The position numbers and the translations under genes are program-made. The notes beneath the pieces are model-generated. The model made no database searches. It was given only the letters and a program-made list of their open reading frames with translations, and was not told the DNA's origin. Below, piece after piece: positions 38,217 to 49,781 of a DNA stretch of 64,000 bases. The stretch is from Frondihabitans sp. PhB188 (GTDB taxonomy: Bacteria > Actinomycetota > Actinomycetes > Actinomycetales > Microbacteriaceae): positions 310,001 to 374,000 of the forward strand of contig NZ_RJUO01000003.1 of NCBI RefSeq assembly GCF_003752365.1. The letters are read 5' to 3'. Each line of letters begins with the position of its first letter. The stretch's first letter is position 1.

Positions 38217-39169
38217 CGGCGGGCCCTCGCCTTCGGGTCGAGGGCGTCGCGCACGACGTCGCCCATCATCAGGAACGAGAGAACGGTGATGCTCAGCGCG
38301 GCGGCCGGCCAGAACAGCGGCAGCGGTGCCGTGCGGAGCGTCGTGCGAGCGTTGTCGATGTCGCCACCCCACGAGACGGTCGTGCCCGGCAGGCCGATGC
38401 CGAGGAACGACAGGGTCGACTCGGCGACGATGAACGTGCCGAGCGAGACGGTGGCGACGACGATGACCGGCGCGATGGCGTTCGGCACCACATGCCGCAG
38501 GAGGATCCGGAACCGGGAGACGCCCAGAGCGGTCGAGGCCATGACGTAGTCCGTCGCTGTCGCGCTGATGACCGAGCCGCGCATGATGCGCGCGATCTGC
38601 GGCCAGGCGAACAGGGCGAGGATCAGCGCGACGGTGAGCGGATTGCGATCGGTGATCGTCGACATGACGACGATCGCACCGAGGACGGTGGGGATCGAGA
38701 AGAAGATGTCGCCGATGCGCGAGACGACCGCGTCGAGCCAGCCTCCGTAGTAGCCGGCGAGCGAGCCGATGACCACGCCGACGACGGTCACGAGGACCGT
38801 TGCGAGGATGCCGACGAGGAGCGAGGCACGGGTGCCGTAGATCACTCGGGAGAAGACGTCGTAGCCCTGGAACGTGAAGCCCAGCGGGTGACCGGACCGG
38901 GCCCCGGCGTTGCTGTTGGACAGGCTGTTCGTCTGAGGGCTCACGTGCGTGAAGAGTCCGGGGAACAGAGCGATCACGATCACGAGGACGATGAGGACCC
39001 CCGAGATCCAGAACAGCGGGCGGGTGCGCATGGAGTCCCAGGCGTCGCGCGCGCTGGAGCGGGGCTTCTCGGACTCGTCGACCGCGTCGACGGCCTTGAG
39101 CGGCGTCTCCTCGAGGTCGGCGACGTAGTGGTCGGGCGACAGCTGGCCCGGAGTCGTGCTACTTGGCAT
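38213..39169 (-). CDS. Peptide-type ABC importer permease (OppC/DppC-like), system 2
   Basis: 318 residues. N-terminal acidic tail, first helix at about 55-75, GYDVFSRVIYGTRASLLVG and EAA loop ATDYVMASTALGVSRFRILLRH, with six helices in all. Overlaps the OppB-like gene by 11 bp and the ATPase gene by 4 bp. Confidence 0.92.
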   Translation of the reverse strand: MPSSTTPGQLSPDHYVADLEETPLKAVDAVDESEKPRSSARDAWDSMRTRPLFWISGVLIVLVIVIALFPGLFTHVSPQTNSLSNSNAGARSGHPLGFTFQGYDVFSRVIYGTRASLLVGILATVLVTVVGVVIGSLAGYYGGWLDAVVSRIGDIFFSIPTVLGAIVVMSTITDRNPLTVALILALFAWPQIARIMRGSVISATATDYVMASTALGVSRFRILLRHVVPNAIAPVIVVATVSLGTFIVAESTLSFLGIGLPGTTVSWGGDIDNARTTLRTAPLPLFWPAAALSITVLSFLMMGDVVRDALDPKARARR

Positions 39170-40088
39170 AACGGATCCTGGGGTCGAGGAGAGCGTAGAG
39201 GAGGTCGACGAGCAGGTTCGCCAGCATGAAGATGATGACCATCACGGCGACGAACGAGACGACTGTCGGCCCCTGCTGGAGCTGGATCGCCTTGTAGACG
39301 GTTCCTCCGACGCCCTGGATGTTGAAGATTCCCTCGGTGACGATGGCGCCGACCATGAGCGATCCGATGTCGACGCCCAGGTAGGTGACGACGGGGACCA
39401 GGGAGTTGCGCAGGATGTGGACCGAGATCACGCGACGGCGCGGAAGGCCCTTCGCTGTGGCGGTTCGCACGAAGTCGGCGCTCATGTTCTCGGAGACCGA
39501 GGCCCGAGTGAGGCGGACGATGTAGGCGAACGAGACCGTGGCCAGCACGATCGCCGGCAGGACGAGGTCGCCCCAGGGCGCTTCGGGACTCACCGTGACC
39601 GCGAAGAGGCCCCACTTGATGCCGAGGAAGAACTGGAGCAGGAAGCCGACGACGAAGGTCGGGACCGAGATCAGCAGCAGGCTGACGACGAGCGCCGAGT
39701 TGTCGAAGATCTTGCCTTTGCGCAGACCCGAGATCAGACCGACCAGGATGCCGGCGACGGCCTCGAAGAGGAGGGCCAGCATCGAGAGTCGGAAGGTGAT
39801 GGGGAAGGCCTGCTTGAGCTGGTCGATGACCGGGATGCCCGAGAAGGTGGTGCCGAGGTTGCCCTGGAAGAGGTGCCCGATGTAGATCAGGTACTGGACG
39901 ATGAACGGCTTGTCCAGGTTGAACTGAGCACGGATCTCGGCGATGACCTGAGGGCTGGGCTGCTTGTCGCCGTACAGTGCTGCGACCGGATCGCCTGGCA
40001 AGGCGAAGACCATGAAGTAGATGAGGAACGTCGCCCCGAAGAAGACGGGGATCAGTTGGAGGAGGCGCTTGCCGATGTACCAGAGCAT
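39159..40088 (-). CDS. Peptide-type ABC importer permease (OppB/DppB-like), system 2
   Basis: 309 residues with the family start MLWYIGKRLLQLIPVFFGATF, DLGTTFSG-type region (QGNLGTTFSGIPV) and EAA loop ADFVRTATAKGLPRRRVISVH. Six helices. It lies 153 bp after the binding-protein gene, with a strong hairpin between, so it probably receives only part of that transcript. Confidence 0.92.
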   Translation of the reverse strand: MLWYIGKRLLQLIPVFFGATFLIYFMVFALPGDPVAALYGDKQPSPQVIAEIRAQFNLDKPFIVQYLIYIGHLFQGNLGTTFSGIPVIDQLKQAFPITFRLSMLALLFEAVAGILVGLISGLRKGKIFDNSALVVSLLLISVPTFVVGFLLQFFLGIKWGLFAVTVSPEAPWGDLVLPAIVLATVSFAYIVRLTRASVSENMSADFVRTATAKGLPRRRVISVHILRNSLVPVVTYLGVDIGSLMVGAIVTEGIFNIQGVGGTVYKAIQLQQGPTVVSFVAVMVIIFMLANLLVDLLYALLDPRIRYAK

Positions 40089-40178
40089 CAGTCGTCCTCC
40101 CCGGTCTGCGAAAGCAAGAGGTCTATCTGCGAAGTCATTCGTGTCGCAATCATGGGGAATGGAGGGAACTCACCAAAA

Positions 40179-40207
40179 GGTCCGGGGTGAGAAACCCACC
40201 CCGGACC
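40179..40207 (-). terminator. Intra-operon terminator/attenuator between binding protein and permeases, system 2
   Basis: Perfect 11-bp stem GGTCCGGGGTG (40179-40189)/CACCCCGGACC (40197-40207) with a 7-nt loop, followed on the minus strand by TTTT. It would make binding protein in excess over permeases. Confidence 0.8.
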
Positions 40208-40241
40208 CTTCAGTTGTTTGTAGTGAGGTTACGCGAACTGG

Positions 40242-41879
40242 CTAGTTCTTGGTGACCGCGTAGTACAGCGGCGTGGAGTCCCAGCCGAACTTGACGTTGG
40301 ACACCTTGGTGCTCCAGACGCCGACCTCGTTCGAGTACCACAGCGGGATGGCGGGGAGGTCCTGGAAGAGGACGGTCTGCGCCTGCTGGTAGATCTTGTT
40401 GGCGTCCGCGACCGTGGCCTGCGAGCTGCCCTTCTTGACGAGGGCGTCGAACTCGGAGCTCGAGTACTTGCCGTCGTTCGACGATGCACCCGTGACGTAC
40501 AGCGGGGCGAGGAAGTCGTTCAGCGACGGGTAGTCGGCCTGCCAGCCGGAGCGGAAGGCACCGCTGGTCTTGCCACCCGCGACGTCATCGCGGAATCCGC
40601 CGAACGTCGGGTACGACTGGCCAGCGGCCTTGATGCCGAGCACGTTGGTGATGCCGTTGGTGACTGCGTCGACCCAGCCCTTGTGGCCGCCGTCGGCGTT
40701 GTACGCGATGGTGAAGGTGCCGGTGAACGGCGAGATCGCGTCAGCTTCCTTCCACAGCTCCACAGCCTTCGACTTGTTGTAGTTCAGGACGTCGTTGCCC
40801 TCGACGTCAGCCGAGTAGCCGTCGATCACCGGGGTGGTGAAGTCCTTGGCGGGCGTGCGGGTGCCCTGGAAGATCACCTTGGTGATCTGCGAGCGGTCGA
40901 TTGCGAGGGAGATCGCCTCGCGACGCAGCTTGCCTTCTTTGTCTTCCTTGAAGTGAGCGAGGTTGCTCGGAATCGTGAAGGACTGGAAGATCGCGGCAGG
41001 CGAGTTGGAGAAGTGGTCCGGGAAGTCGGACTGGTACGTGGCGAAGTTGGCGTCCGGCACGGTGTCGTCGATGTCGAGGTTGCCGGCCTGCGCGTCAGCG
41101 TAGGCGGAGTCGAGACCGGTGTAGAAGGAGAAGTTCAGTCCGCCGTTGACGGGCTTGCGCGAGCCGGCGTAGTCCTTGTTGGTCACGAGGTCGATGCCCA
41201 CGTTGTGCTTCCACGCGGTGGCCGACTTGAGCTTGTAGGGGCCGTTGCCGATCGGGTCCTGACCGAAGGCCTTGGTGTCCTTGTAGAAGGAGGAAGGCAG
41301 CGGGTAGAAGGCCGAGTAGCCGAGGCTGAGGGGGAAGTCCGCCTGCGGCGCGAGGAGAGCGACCTTGAACTCGGTCGGGCTCACGACGGTGAGGTCGAGC
41401 TGCGAGCTCTTCGCGCCGTCATAGCCCTTGAAGTTCGCGAAGAAGGACGACGCGGTCTGAGCGTTCTTGAGGTCGGCCGCCCAGGCCCACGCCTTCGTGA
41501 ACGACTCGGCGGTGACCTTCGTGCCGTCGGTGAAGGTCCAGTCGTCGTTGAGCTTGATGTCCCAGTTCTGCTGGTCGTCGGAGGTGATGCTCTTGGCGAC
41601 CTCGTTGACGATCGCGCCCTTGGCGTCGTAGCTGACCAGTCCGTCGAAGAGCTGCGTGACGATCCTGCCGCCGCCGGTCTCGGTGGTGTCGGACGGGATG
41701 AGCGGCTTCTGCGGCTCGGTTCCGTTGGCCGAGATGATCGCGGTCGCGTCGCCGGCCGCGGCCGACTTCGTCGCCGAGTCGCCGCCGGACGAGCTGCAAC
41801 CGGCGAGGACCATGCTGGCCGCACCCACGATCGCAATGGCGCCGAAGAGCGGGCGCAGACGCTTACCAGTGATTTTCAC
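40242..41879 (-). CDS. Peptide-type ABC importer substrate-binding lipoprotein, system 2
   Basis: 545 residues, SBP_bac_5 family. Signal peptide with lipobox LAGC (Cys about 28), then LFDGLVSYDAKG, DWTFTDGTKVTAESFTKAW (family signature) and LRREAISLAIDRSQI. GTG start is fixed by an ideal AGGAGG 8 nt upstream; the open frame beyond it is not used. First gene of system 2, followed by a partial terminator. The upstream 270 bp are AT-rich and carry a repeated GTTGCGAA element. Confidence 0.92.
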   Translation of the reverse strand: MKITGKRLRPLFGAIAIVGAASMVLAGCSSSGGDSATKSAAAGDATAIISANGTEPQKPLIPSDTTETGGGRIVTQLFDGLVSYDAKGAIVNEVAKSITSDDQQNWDIKLNDDWTFTDGTKVTAESFTKAWAWAADLKNAQTASSFFANFKGYDGAKSSQLDLTVVSPTEFKVALLAPQADFPLSLGYSAFYPLPSSFYKDTKAFGQDPIGNGPYKLKSATAWKHNVGIDLVTNKDYAGSRKPVNGGLNFSFYTGLDSAYADAQAGNLDIDDTVPDANFATYQSDFPDHFSNSPAAIFQSFTIPSNLAHFKEDKEGKLRREAISLAIDRSQITKVIFQGTRTPAKDFTTPVIDGYSADVEGNDVLNYNKSKAVELWKEADAISPFTGTFTIAYNADGGHKGWVDAVTNGITNVLGIKAAGQSYPTFGGFRDDVAGGKTSGAFRSGWQADYPSLNDFLAPLYVTGASSNDGKYSSSEFDALVKKGSSQATVADANKIYQQAQTVLFQDLPAIPLWYSNEVGVWSTKVSNVKFGWDSTPLYYAVTKN

Positions 41880-42155
41880 TGAATGTTCCTCCTGATGGAA
41901 TGTGACGCACACGAGCCAACGCGCAAGGGGCACGCCGAACGGCTCTGGATAAGAAGACCATAAGTAAACGGTTGCGAAACGCCAAACCGCGAACCAAAGC
42001 GTTACGACTTGGAAACACGCGGAGCGCATTTGTTGCGAAGTCGGTCAGTTCCTTGCGTGGATTCGCATTTACGCGCAACAATCCGTCATTTCAGGGAGTA
42101 TGCAGGTGCGCCCAAGCTTCGCAACTTCCCCGTCATCGTCTGACATCATGGGCCG
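41880..42155. promoter_or_regulatory. Regulatory region between importer system 2 and the CPBP gene
   Basis: AT-rich. Three copies of GTTGCGAA: 41971-41978, 42032-42039 and, inverted, 42118-42125 (CTTCGCAAC at 42117-42125). Nested TTTACGCGCAACAATC and CGTTACG elements suggest more than one binding site. No gene seen. Confidence 0.5.
42144..42149 (+). promoter_or_regulatory. Possible leaderless-type -10 of the CPBP gene
   Basis: CATCAT, 6 nt before the GTG at 42156. Confidence 0.3.
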
Positions 42156-42980
42156 GTGCCGATCCGCCAGCCGCTGCCATTCCGCCGACCGCTGCCGTTC
42201 CCTGTGGCCGAACCGCTGGGCTCCGGAAACACGCGCGGGCGGGTCCGAGCCGAGATCCTCATCGTCCTCGCCCTGTCGCTCGGGGCCAGCGCGGTGTACT
42301 CCGTCGTTCAGATCCTCGACCTCCTGACCCGGTCGGCTCCCCTGTCGAACCAGACCGCGCAGCTGAACACCTCGCTCGACAGCCGCGAGATCTTCGACTT
42401 CGTCTACCAGGTGCTCGGCAACGGCTTCGACCTCGTGCCCGTCGTGCTGGTCGGCTTCCTTCTCTGGAAGACCGCCAGGCCCCACCTCGGGCGTCTCGGC
42501 GTCGACTTCTCGCGCTTCGGCAGAGACGCCCTTCTCGGCGCGGCCCTCGCCCTCTCGATCGGCATCCCGGGGCTGGCGCTGTACTTCGCCGGCCGCGCCA
42601 TCGGGATCACCGTCGACGTCGTTCCCACGAACCTCGCCGCCCACTGGTGGACAGTGCCCGTGCTGCTCTTCTCGGCTCTCCGCTCGGGCATCACCGAGGA
42701 GGTCATCGTCGTGGCCTACCTCTTCGCTCGGCTCAAAGACCTGTCGTGGCGGCCGCTCTGGATCCTGCTCGCCGCCGCTCTGCTCCGCGGCACTTACCAC
42801 CTGTACCAGGGCTTCGGCGCGTTCATCGGCAACGCGGTGATGGGCCTCGTCTTCGGCTGGCTCTACATGCGCTTCGGCAGGATCCTGCCCCTCGTCATCG
42901 CGCACTTCCTGATGGATGCGGCGGTGTTCGTCGGCTACCCCTGGGCGGCAGCCGCGTTCCCGGCCCTCTTCGGCAGCTGA
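42156..42980 (+). CDS. CPBP-family intramembrane metalloprotease
   Basis: 274 residues, about seven hydrophobic helices. ABI/CPBP motifs seen: TEEVIVVAYLFARL (paired Glu), RGTYHLYQGFGAF (His in the FxxxH-like position) and AHFLMDAAVF (His). These form the predicted intramembrane metal site. Substrate unknown; some relatives process lipoproteins or confer bacteriocin immunity. GTG start at 42156. The stop codon is part of a long inverted repeat. Confidence 0.85.
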   Translation: MPIRQPLPFRRPLPFPVAEPLGSGNTRGRVRAEILIVLALSLGASAVYSVVQILDLLTRSAPLSNQTAQLNTSLDSREIFDFVYQVLGNGFDLVPVVLVGFLLWKTARPHLGRLGVDFSRFGRDALLGAALALSIGIPGLALYFAGRAIGITVDVVPTNLAAHWWTVPVLLFSALRSGITEEVIVVAYLFARLKDLSWRPLWILLAAALLRGTYHLYQGFGAFIGNAVMGLVFGWLYMRFGRILPLVIAHFLMDAAVFVGYPWAAAAFPALFGS

Positions 42981-43038
42981 CACCGCTTTCGCCTCGTGAC
43001 GCCGGTTATCGCCGGTGTCGCGCGGCGAAAGCGGTGTC
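42979..43038. terminator. Long hairpin after the CPBP gene
   Basis: Perfect 15-bp inverted repeat GACACCGCTTTCGCC (42979-42993)/GGCGAAAGCGGTGTC (43024-43038), with a 30-nt loop that has its own CCGG dyad. The left arm overlaps the stop codon. Confidence 0.6.
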
Positions 43039-43088
43039 GCCTATCGAGTCCGGGGCGCGTCGCTCGGAGCGGTGAGATGCAAGGCGGA

Positions 43089-43124
43089 GCCCCGGGGGCT
43101 ATAGCGGAGCTATGCCCCCGGGGC
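43089..43124 (-). terminator. Terminator after gcvP
   Basis: GCCCCGGGGGC plus ATAGC (43089-43105, one bulged T) pairs with GCTAT plus GCCCCCGGGGC (43109-43124) around a 4-nt loop. Confidence 0.75.
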
Positions 43125-43163
43125 GACAACGTGGCAGATTGCCGCCCCGAGCGTCGCGCGGCG

Positions 43164-46048
<2,885 letters not shown>

Positions 46049-46052
<4 letters not shown>

Positions 46053-46423
46053 TCGGCGGTCAGGGCGACGTACTCGTCGCGCGAGAGGAGGGCCGGGAGG
46101 TCGCCGGAGAGCGTGATCTTCACGAGCCAGCCGTCGCCGAACGGCGCCGAGTTGACCAGGTCGGGGCTGTCGACGACGGCGTCGTTGATCTCGGTCACGG
46201 TGCCGAGCACCGGCGCGAAGAGCTCGCCGACCGACTTCGTCGACTCGATCTCGCCGACGACCTTGCCTGCCTCGACGGCGGTGCCCACGGCGGGGAGGTC
46301 GACGTAGACGACGTCGCCGAGCTTGTCGGCGGCGTAGTCGGTGATCCCGACGGTCGCGGTGTCGCCGTCGATCAGGAGCCACTCGTGCTCGGCGGTGTAC
46401 TGGAGGGTGGTGAGGTCTGACAC
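46049..46423 (-). CDS. gcvH: Glycine cleavage system H protein
   Basis: 124 residues, lipoyl carrier. Seen: YTAEHEWL, lipoylated Lys in [12 protein letters not shown] and the end WLVKITL. Start: AAAGG lies 8 nt before GTG at 46423, while the in-frame GTG at 46432 overlaps that ribosome binding site, so 46423 is chosen (product begins [10 protein letters not shown]). Sits 12 bp after gcvT. Confidence 0.93.
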
Positions 46424-46435
46424 GGTCGGCACCTT

Positions 46436-47623
46436 TCAGGAGCGCTTGTAGAAGGGGAGCGCGACGACGGTCGCGGGGATCGTGGTGCCGCGGACGTCGA
46501 CGCCGAGCGTCGTTCCGACGGCAGAGGCGGACGGGTCGACGTAGGCCATAGCCACGGGATGGCCGAGGGTCGGCGAGAGGGCGCCGCTGGTCACGACGCC
46601 GACCTCGGCGCCCGAGTCGTCGAGCACGGGGTACTCGGCGCGCGCGGCACGGCGGCCCTCGAGGGCGAGGCCGACGAGGACGCGGGCGCCCTCGGCCGGC
46701 TCGACGGCATCGCGGCCGACGAAGACGTCTTTGCCGAGGTCGACGACGCGGCCGAGACCCGCCTGGGCCGGCTTCGTGTCGAGCCCGAGCTCGTGGCCGT
46801 AGAGCGGCATGCCGGCCTCGAGGCGGAGGGTGTCGCGGCTGGCGAGACCGGCCGGGACGACCCCGCGCGGAGCACCCGCCTCGGCGAGCGCCTGCCAGAG
46901 CGCGGGGGCGTCGTCGACGTCGATATAGAGCTCGAAGCCGTCTTCGCCGGTGTAGCCGGTGCGGGCCAGGAGCACGGGCACGTCGTCGAACGTGCCCTGC
47001 AGGGCGCGGTAGTAGCGCAGCTCGGAGAGCGGCTCGTCGGGGGCGAGGCGGTCGGAGGTGATCAGCTCGTCGAGCACCCCGGCCGACTCGGGACCCTGGA
47101 TGGCGATCAGCGCGGTGTCGTCGCTCTCGTCGTCGACCGTCACGTCGAAGCCGTGGGCGCGCTGCGCGAGCGCGGCGAAGGCCGCCTCGCGGTTGCCGGC
47201 GTTGGCGACCACCAGGAAGTCGTGCTCGTCGAGCCGGTAGACGACGAGGTCGTCGACGATGCCGCCCGCCTCGGCGAGCAGGAGCGAGTACTTCGCCCGG
47301 CCGATCGCGATCGACGACAGAGTGCCGGCGAGGGCGTGGTCGAGGAACGCGCCCGCCTCCGGCCCGACGACGGCGATCTCGGCCATGTGCGAGAGGTCGA
47401 ACAGCCCCGCGGCCTGGCGCACGGCATGGTGCTCCTGGAGGTCGGAGCTGTACCGGACCGGCATCTGCCAGCCGGCGAAGTCGGTGAAGCTGGCGCCCGC
47501 CGCGACGTGGACGTCGTGGAGGGGACTGAATCGGACCTCCGGCGCGTCCGTGGCTGCGACCTCGGCCAGCAGGTCGTCGTCGCGCGGTTCGGATTCGGAA
47601 GGCAGTTCGGGTGCGTCGGACAT
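46436..47623 (-). CDS. gcvT: Aminomethyltransferase (glycine cleavage T protein)
   Basis: 395 residues, moves the methylene group from GcvH to tetrahydrofolate. Seen: [32 protein letters not shown] and [14 protein letters not shown] (folate/substrate site). GGAG lies 8 nt before ATG 47623, which is preferred over ATG 47638. N-terminal 35 residues are an acidic extension. First gene of gcvTHP, under a tandem glycine riboswitch. Confidence 0.93.
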   Translation of the reverse strand: MSDAPELPSESEPRDDDLLAEVAATDAPEVRFSPLHDVHVAAGASFTDFAGWQMPVRYSSDLQEHHAVRQAAGLFDLSHMAEIAVVGPEAGAFLDHALAGTLSSIAIGRAKYSLLLAEAGGIVDDLVVYRLDEHDFLVVANAGNREAAFAALAQRAHGFDVTVDDESDDTALIAIQGPESAGVLDELITSDRLAPDEPLSELRYYRALQGTFDDVPVLLARTGYTGEDGFELYIDVDDAPALWQALAEAGAPRGVVPAGLASRDTLRLEAGMPLYGHELGLDTKPAQAGLGRVVDLGKDVFVGRDAVEPAEGARVLVGLALEGRRAARAEYPVLDDSGAEVGVVTSGALSPTLGHPVAMAYVDPSASAVGTTLGVDVRGTTIPATVVALPFYKRS

Positions 47624-47689
47624 ATCAGGGCTCCGCATGATCGAGGGCAGACGACCGCGGACTCGCAGTCGTGCTCCCCCTCTGTCATA

Positions 47690-47865
47690 GGCCTGAGAGC
47701 TTCACCGCGTCCGTGGTCGCGACTTTCACCGTGGGCGAGGAGCGTGCGACAGCGCGCTCCTGCTTTTCAGAGTGGCCCACACCGCGCGGTACGTCTACCT
47801 GAGAGATTGGCGGGGAAGCTTGCTCCTTCGGTGGCCGGCCGGATGGCCGGGCACTCTCCCGCGCA
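47690..47865 (-). promoter_or_regulatory. Tandem glycine riboswitch upstream of gcvTHP
   Basis: Minus strand. Aptamer 1 (about 47801-47865) has GGGAGAG ... CACCGAAGGAGCAA ... CCCGCCAATCTCTCAGG, the classic gcvT motif. Aptamer 2 (about 47690-47790) has CACTCTGAAAAGC ... CACGGTGAAAGTC ... GGTGAAGCTCTCAGG. Glycine binding should turn the operon on. Between it and gcvT, ACGACTGCG/CGCGGTCGT (47647-47671) may act in the expression platform. Confidence 0.92.
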
Positions 47866-47942
47866 GTGGAAATGGCCCGATGTTCGATTGTGCGTGAAGC
47901 CTAGCAAGAGGCGCCGACACCCGGAGGTGCCGGCGCCGCGGC

Positions 47943-48521
47943 TCAGAAGTTCGGGATGCCCGACGGGTCGACCTTCTTCGGCGCGGCCGGCTCGCCCGAG
48001 CCTCCGGCGCCGGCCGCCGCCTGACCCTGCTCCATCGCCTCGAGCATGCCGCGCACGTCGTGGGCGAGCTGCTGCACGCCCTCGGCGAGCATCTCGAAGC
48101 CGGCGGTGTGGCCGGGGTTGACGACGAGGCCGGTCCCCTCGGGGATCGCCTGGACGAGCTCGGCGGCGGGCATCTGCACGGCATACCCCGCGACCTGCGC
48201 GACCTGCTCGGGCACGCGGTCGATGTGCGAGAACACGGCGAGCATGGGCATGCCCTCGCGGTCGAACAGCACGGGCTCGAGCGCGTTCAGGTCGTCGGTC
48301 ACCTCGGTGGCCGTCGGGACGACGATCAGCGCGTTGACGAACTGGCCGATGACCTCGTTCATGTCGCCCTCGCCGGTCTGCCCCTTCAGGATGGACGCCT
48401 CGAGGGGCGTGGCCTCGCGCTCGGGCGCGTCGGTGCCGGTCTCGTCGGTGCTCGTCTCGTCGGCAACGGTCTCATCGGCCGCGAGATCAGGAGTCGTGGG
48501 GGTGTCTTCAGAGGAAGTCAT
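47943..48521 (-). CDS. SseB-family protein
   Basis: 192 residues. An acidic, low-complexity N-terminus with repeated ADET/TDET units (about 12-35) precedes the SseB N-like domain (about 50-160, FVNALIVVPTATEV, MPMLAVFSHIDRVP, GTGLVVNPGHTAGFEM) and a Gly/Ala/Pro tail. Function unknown; SseB-like domains occur in varied regulatory contexts. CAGAGT lies 6 nt before the ATG and no clear ribosome binding site is seen, so it may be leaderless. It lies upstream of the glycine operon on the same strand but beyond the riboswitch. Confidence 0.8.
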   Translation of the reverse strand: MTSSEDTPTTPDLAADETVADETSTDETGTDAPEREATPLEASILKGQTGEGDMNEVIGQFVNALIVVPTATEVTDDLNALEPVLFDREGMPMLAVFSHIDRVPEQVAQVAGYAVQMPAAELVQAIPEGTGLVVNPGHTAGFEMLAEGVQQLAHDVRGMLEAMEQGQAAAGAGGSGEPAAPKKVDPSGIPNF

Positions 48522-48702
48522 CGCACCACTCTGCCCGGGATGGGGGCGGATCGCACAATTTCGCGTCGGGCGCTCAGGTGGTACGGCGGTCCGGAGTTCC
48601 TGCGCCGCGTGCAACAACGGAGGCCCCGCCCAGGGTCGGGTGGGTGACTGGACGCCCGGGCCCGACGACGCGCCGCCGCCTTGCGAACCCGAGGAGCCCT
48701 CG

Positions 48703-49767
48703 ATGCGCCCGCTCGTCCGTCGAAGCCTCACCCTGCCGCTCGCTCTGCTCGCCGGGGCCGTGGTCGCCGCGTGGCTGCTCATCTCGCCCGCCGCCGCGCT
48801 GGCCCTGATCGCGCTCGCCGTGCTCGAGATCGCGATGGCGGCCGACTCGTCGGTGCCGATGGCGGGGATCGCGTCGCGGATCCATCACCCGGCGAGACGC
48901 ATCTTCCTGTCGGTGGGGCTGGTCGCCGGAGTGCTGGCGATGCGCCTGATCCTGCCGCCCGCCGCCGTCGCGGTGTCGCTCGCCGAGTCGCCCGCCGACG
49001 CGGCCGCCGAAGCCGTGCTGCAGCCCAGCCTGTTCGCGGAGCACCTCGCCATGGCGCGCCCCGGGATCGCGGCCTTCGGCGCCGTCTTCATCTGGCTGGT
49101 CTTCTCGGAGTACCTCTTCAACGTCGACCGCGCCCCGCGCCGCGCCTGGCTCGGGAGGTTCGAGGCGGTGCTGGCCGACGTGAGGTTCCCCCGGATCGCC
49201 GCCCTCACGATCGCTGCGGGCGCAGGAACTGCCGCCGCCCTCCTCGGCACCCCCGGCGAGCGCGCCGCCATCGCCGTCGGGGGCGCGACCGGCCTGGCGT
49301 CGTACCTCGGCGTCAAGCTCGCTCAGGCCTGGGCGAAGCGCGACGCCGCACCGCCGTGGCGCCTGCACGTGCACGCCGCCACCGTCGTCTTCGAGCGCGG
49401 CCTCACCGTGTTCATGCTGTTCGAGATCCTCGACGGGGCCTACACGCTGTCGTCGCCGTCGCCGGAGTCGGGCCTCAGCCAGGTCGACCAGGCGCTCGTC
49501 GCCGCGGGTGGAGTCGGGGTCGGCGCGGTCTTCCTCGCCCGTTTGACGGCCACGGTCGACTCCCACCAGGGGCTCACGCGGCTGCGCTACCTCAAGGCCG
49601 GTGCGGCCTACGTGCTGGGTGTGCTGTCTGTGCTGCTGTGGGCGAGCCTCGCCGTGCCGATCCCGGCGGCCGTCGCCGGCTGGTTCGGGAGCCTCATCAT
49701 CGGGGCGGCGCTGCTGTCGTCGCTCCCGCGTCGGCGCCGCGGGGCCCGCGCCGTCTCCCCCGCCTGA
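48703..49767 (+). CDS. DUF475/TerC-like integral membrane protein
   Basis: 354 residues, about nine helices. Seen: AVLEIAMAADSSVPMA and, later, MLFEILDGAYTLSS, an internally repeated Glu-x-x-x-Asp pattern typical of DUF475/TerC proteins, which are linked to metal handling or tellurite resistance. Function is not established. Ribosome binding site GAGGAG 6 nt before ATG 48703. The long open frame upstream is antisense to the SseB-like gene. Contains a dispersed-motif copy at 49220, with another at 48596 in front. Confidence 0.8.
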   Translation: MRPLVRRSLTLPLALLAGAVVAAWLLISPAAALALIALAVLEIAMAADSSVPMAGIASRIHHPARRIFLSVGLVAGVLAMRLILPPAAVAVSLAESPADAAAEAVLQPSLFAEHLAMARPGIAAFGAVFIWLVFSEYLFNVDRAPRRAWLGRFEAVLADVRFPRIAALTIAAGAGTAAALLGTPGERAAIAVGGATGLASYLGVKLAQAWAKRDAAPPWRLHVHAATVVFERGLTVFMLFEILDGAYTLSSPSPESGLSQVDQALVAAGGVGVGAVFLARLTATVDSHQGLTRLRYLKAGAAYVLGVLSVLLWASLAVPIPAAVAGWFGSLIIGAALLSSLPRRRRGARAVSPA

Positions 49768-49781
49768 CCCTCCCGCACCGG

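Noticed and set aside
42148-42155. ATG at 42148 as start of the CPBP gene
   Set aside because: It is out of frame with the protein; the GTG at 42156 is in frame.
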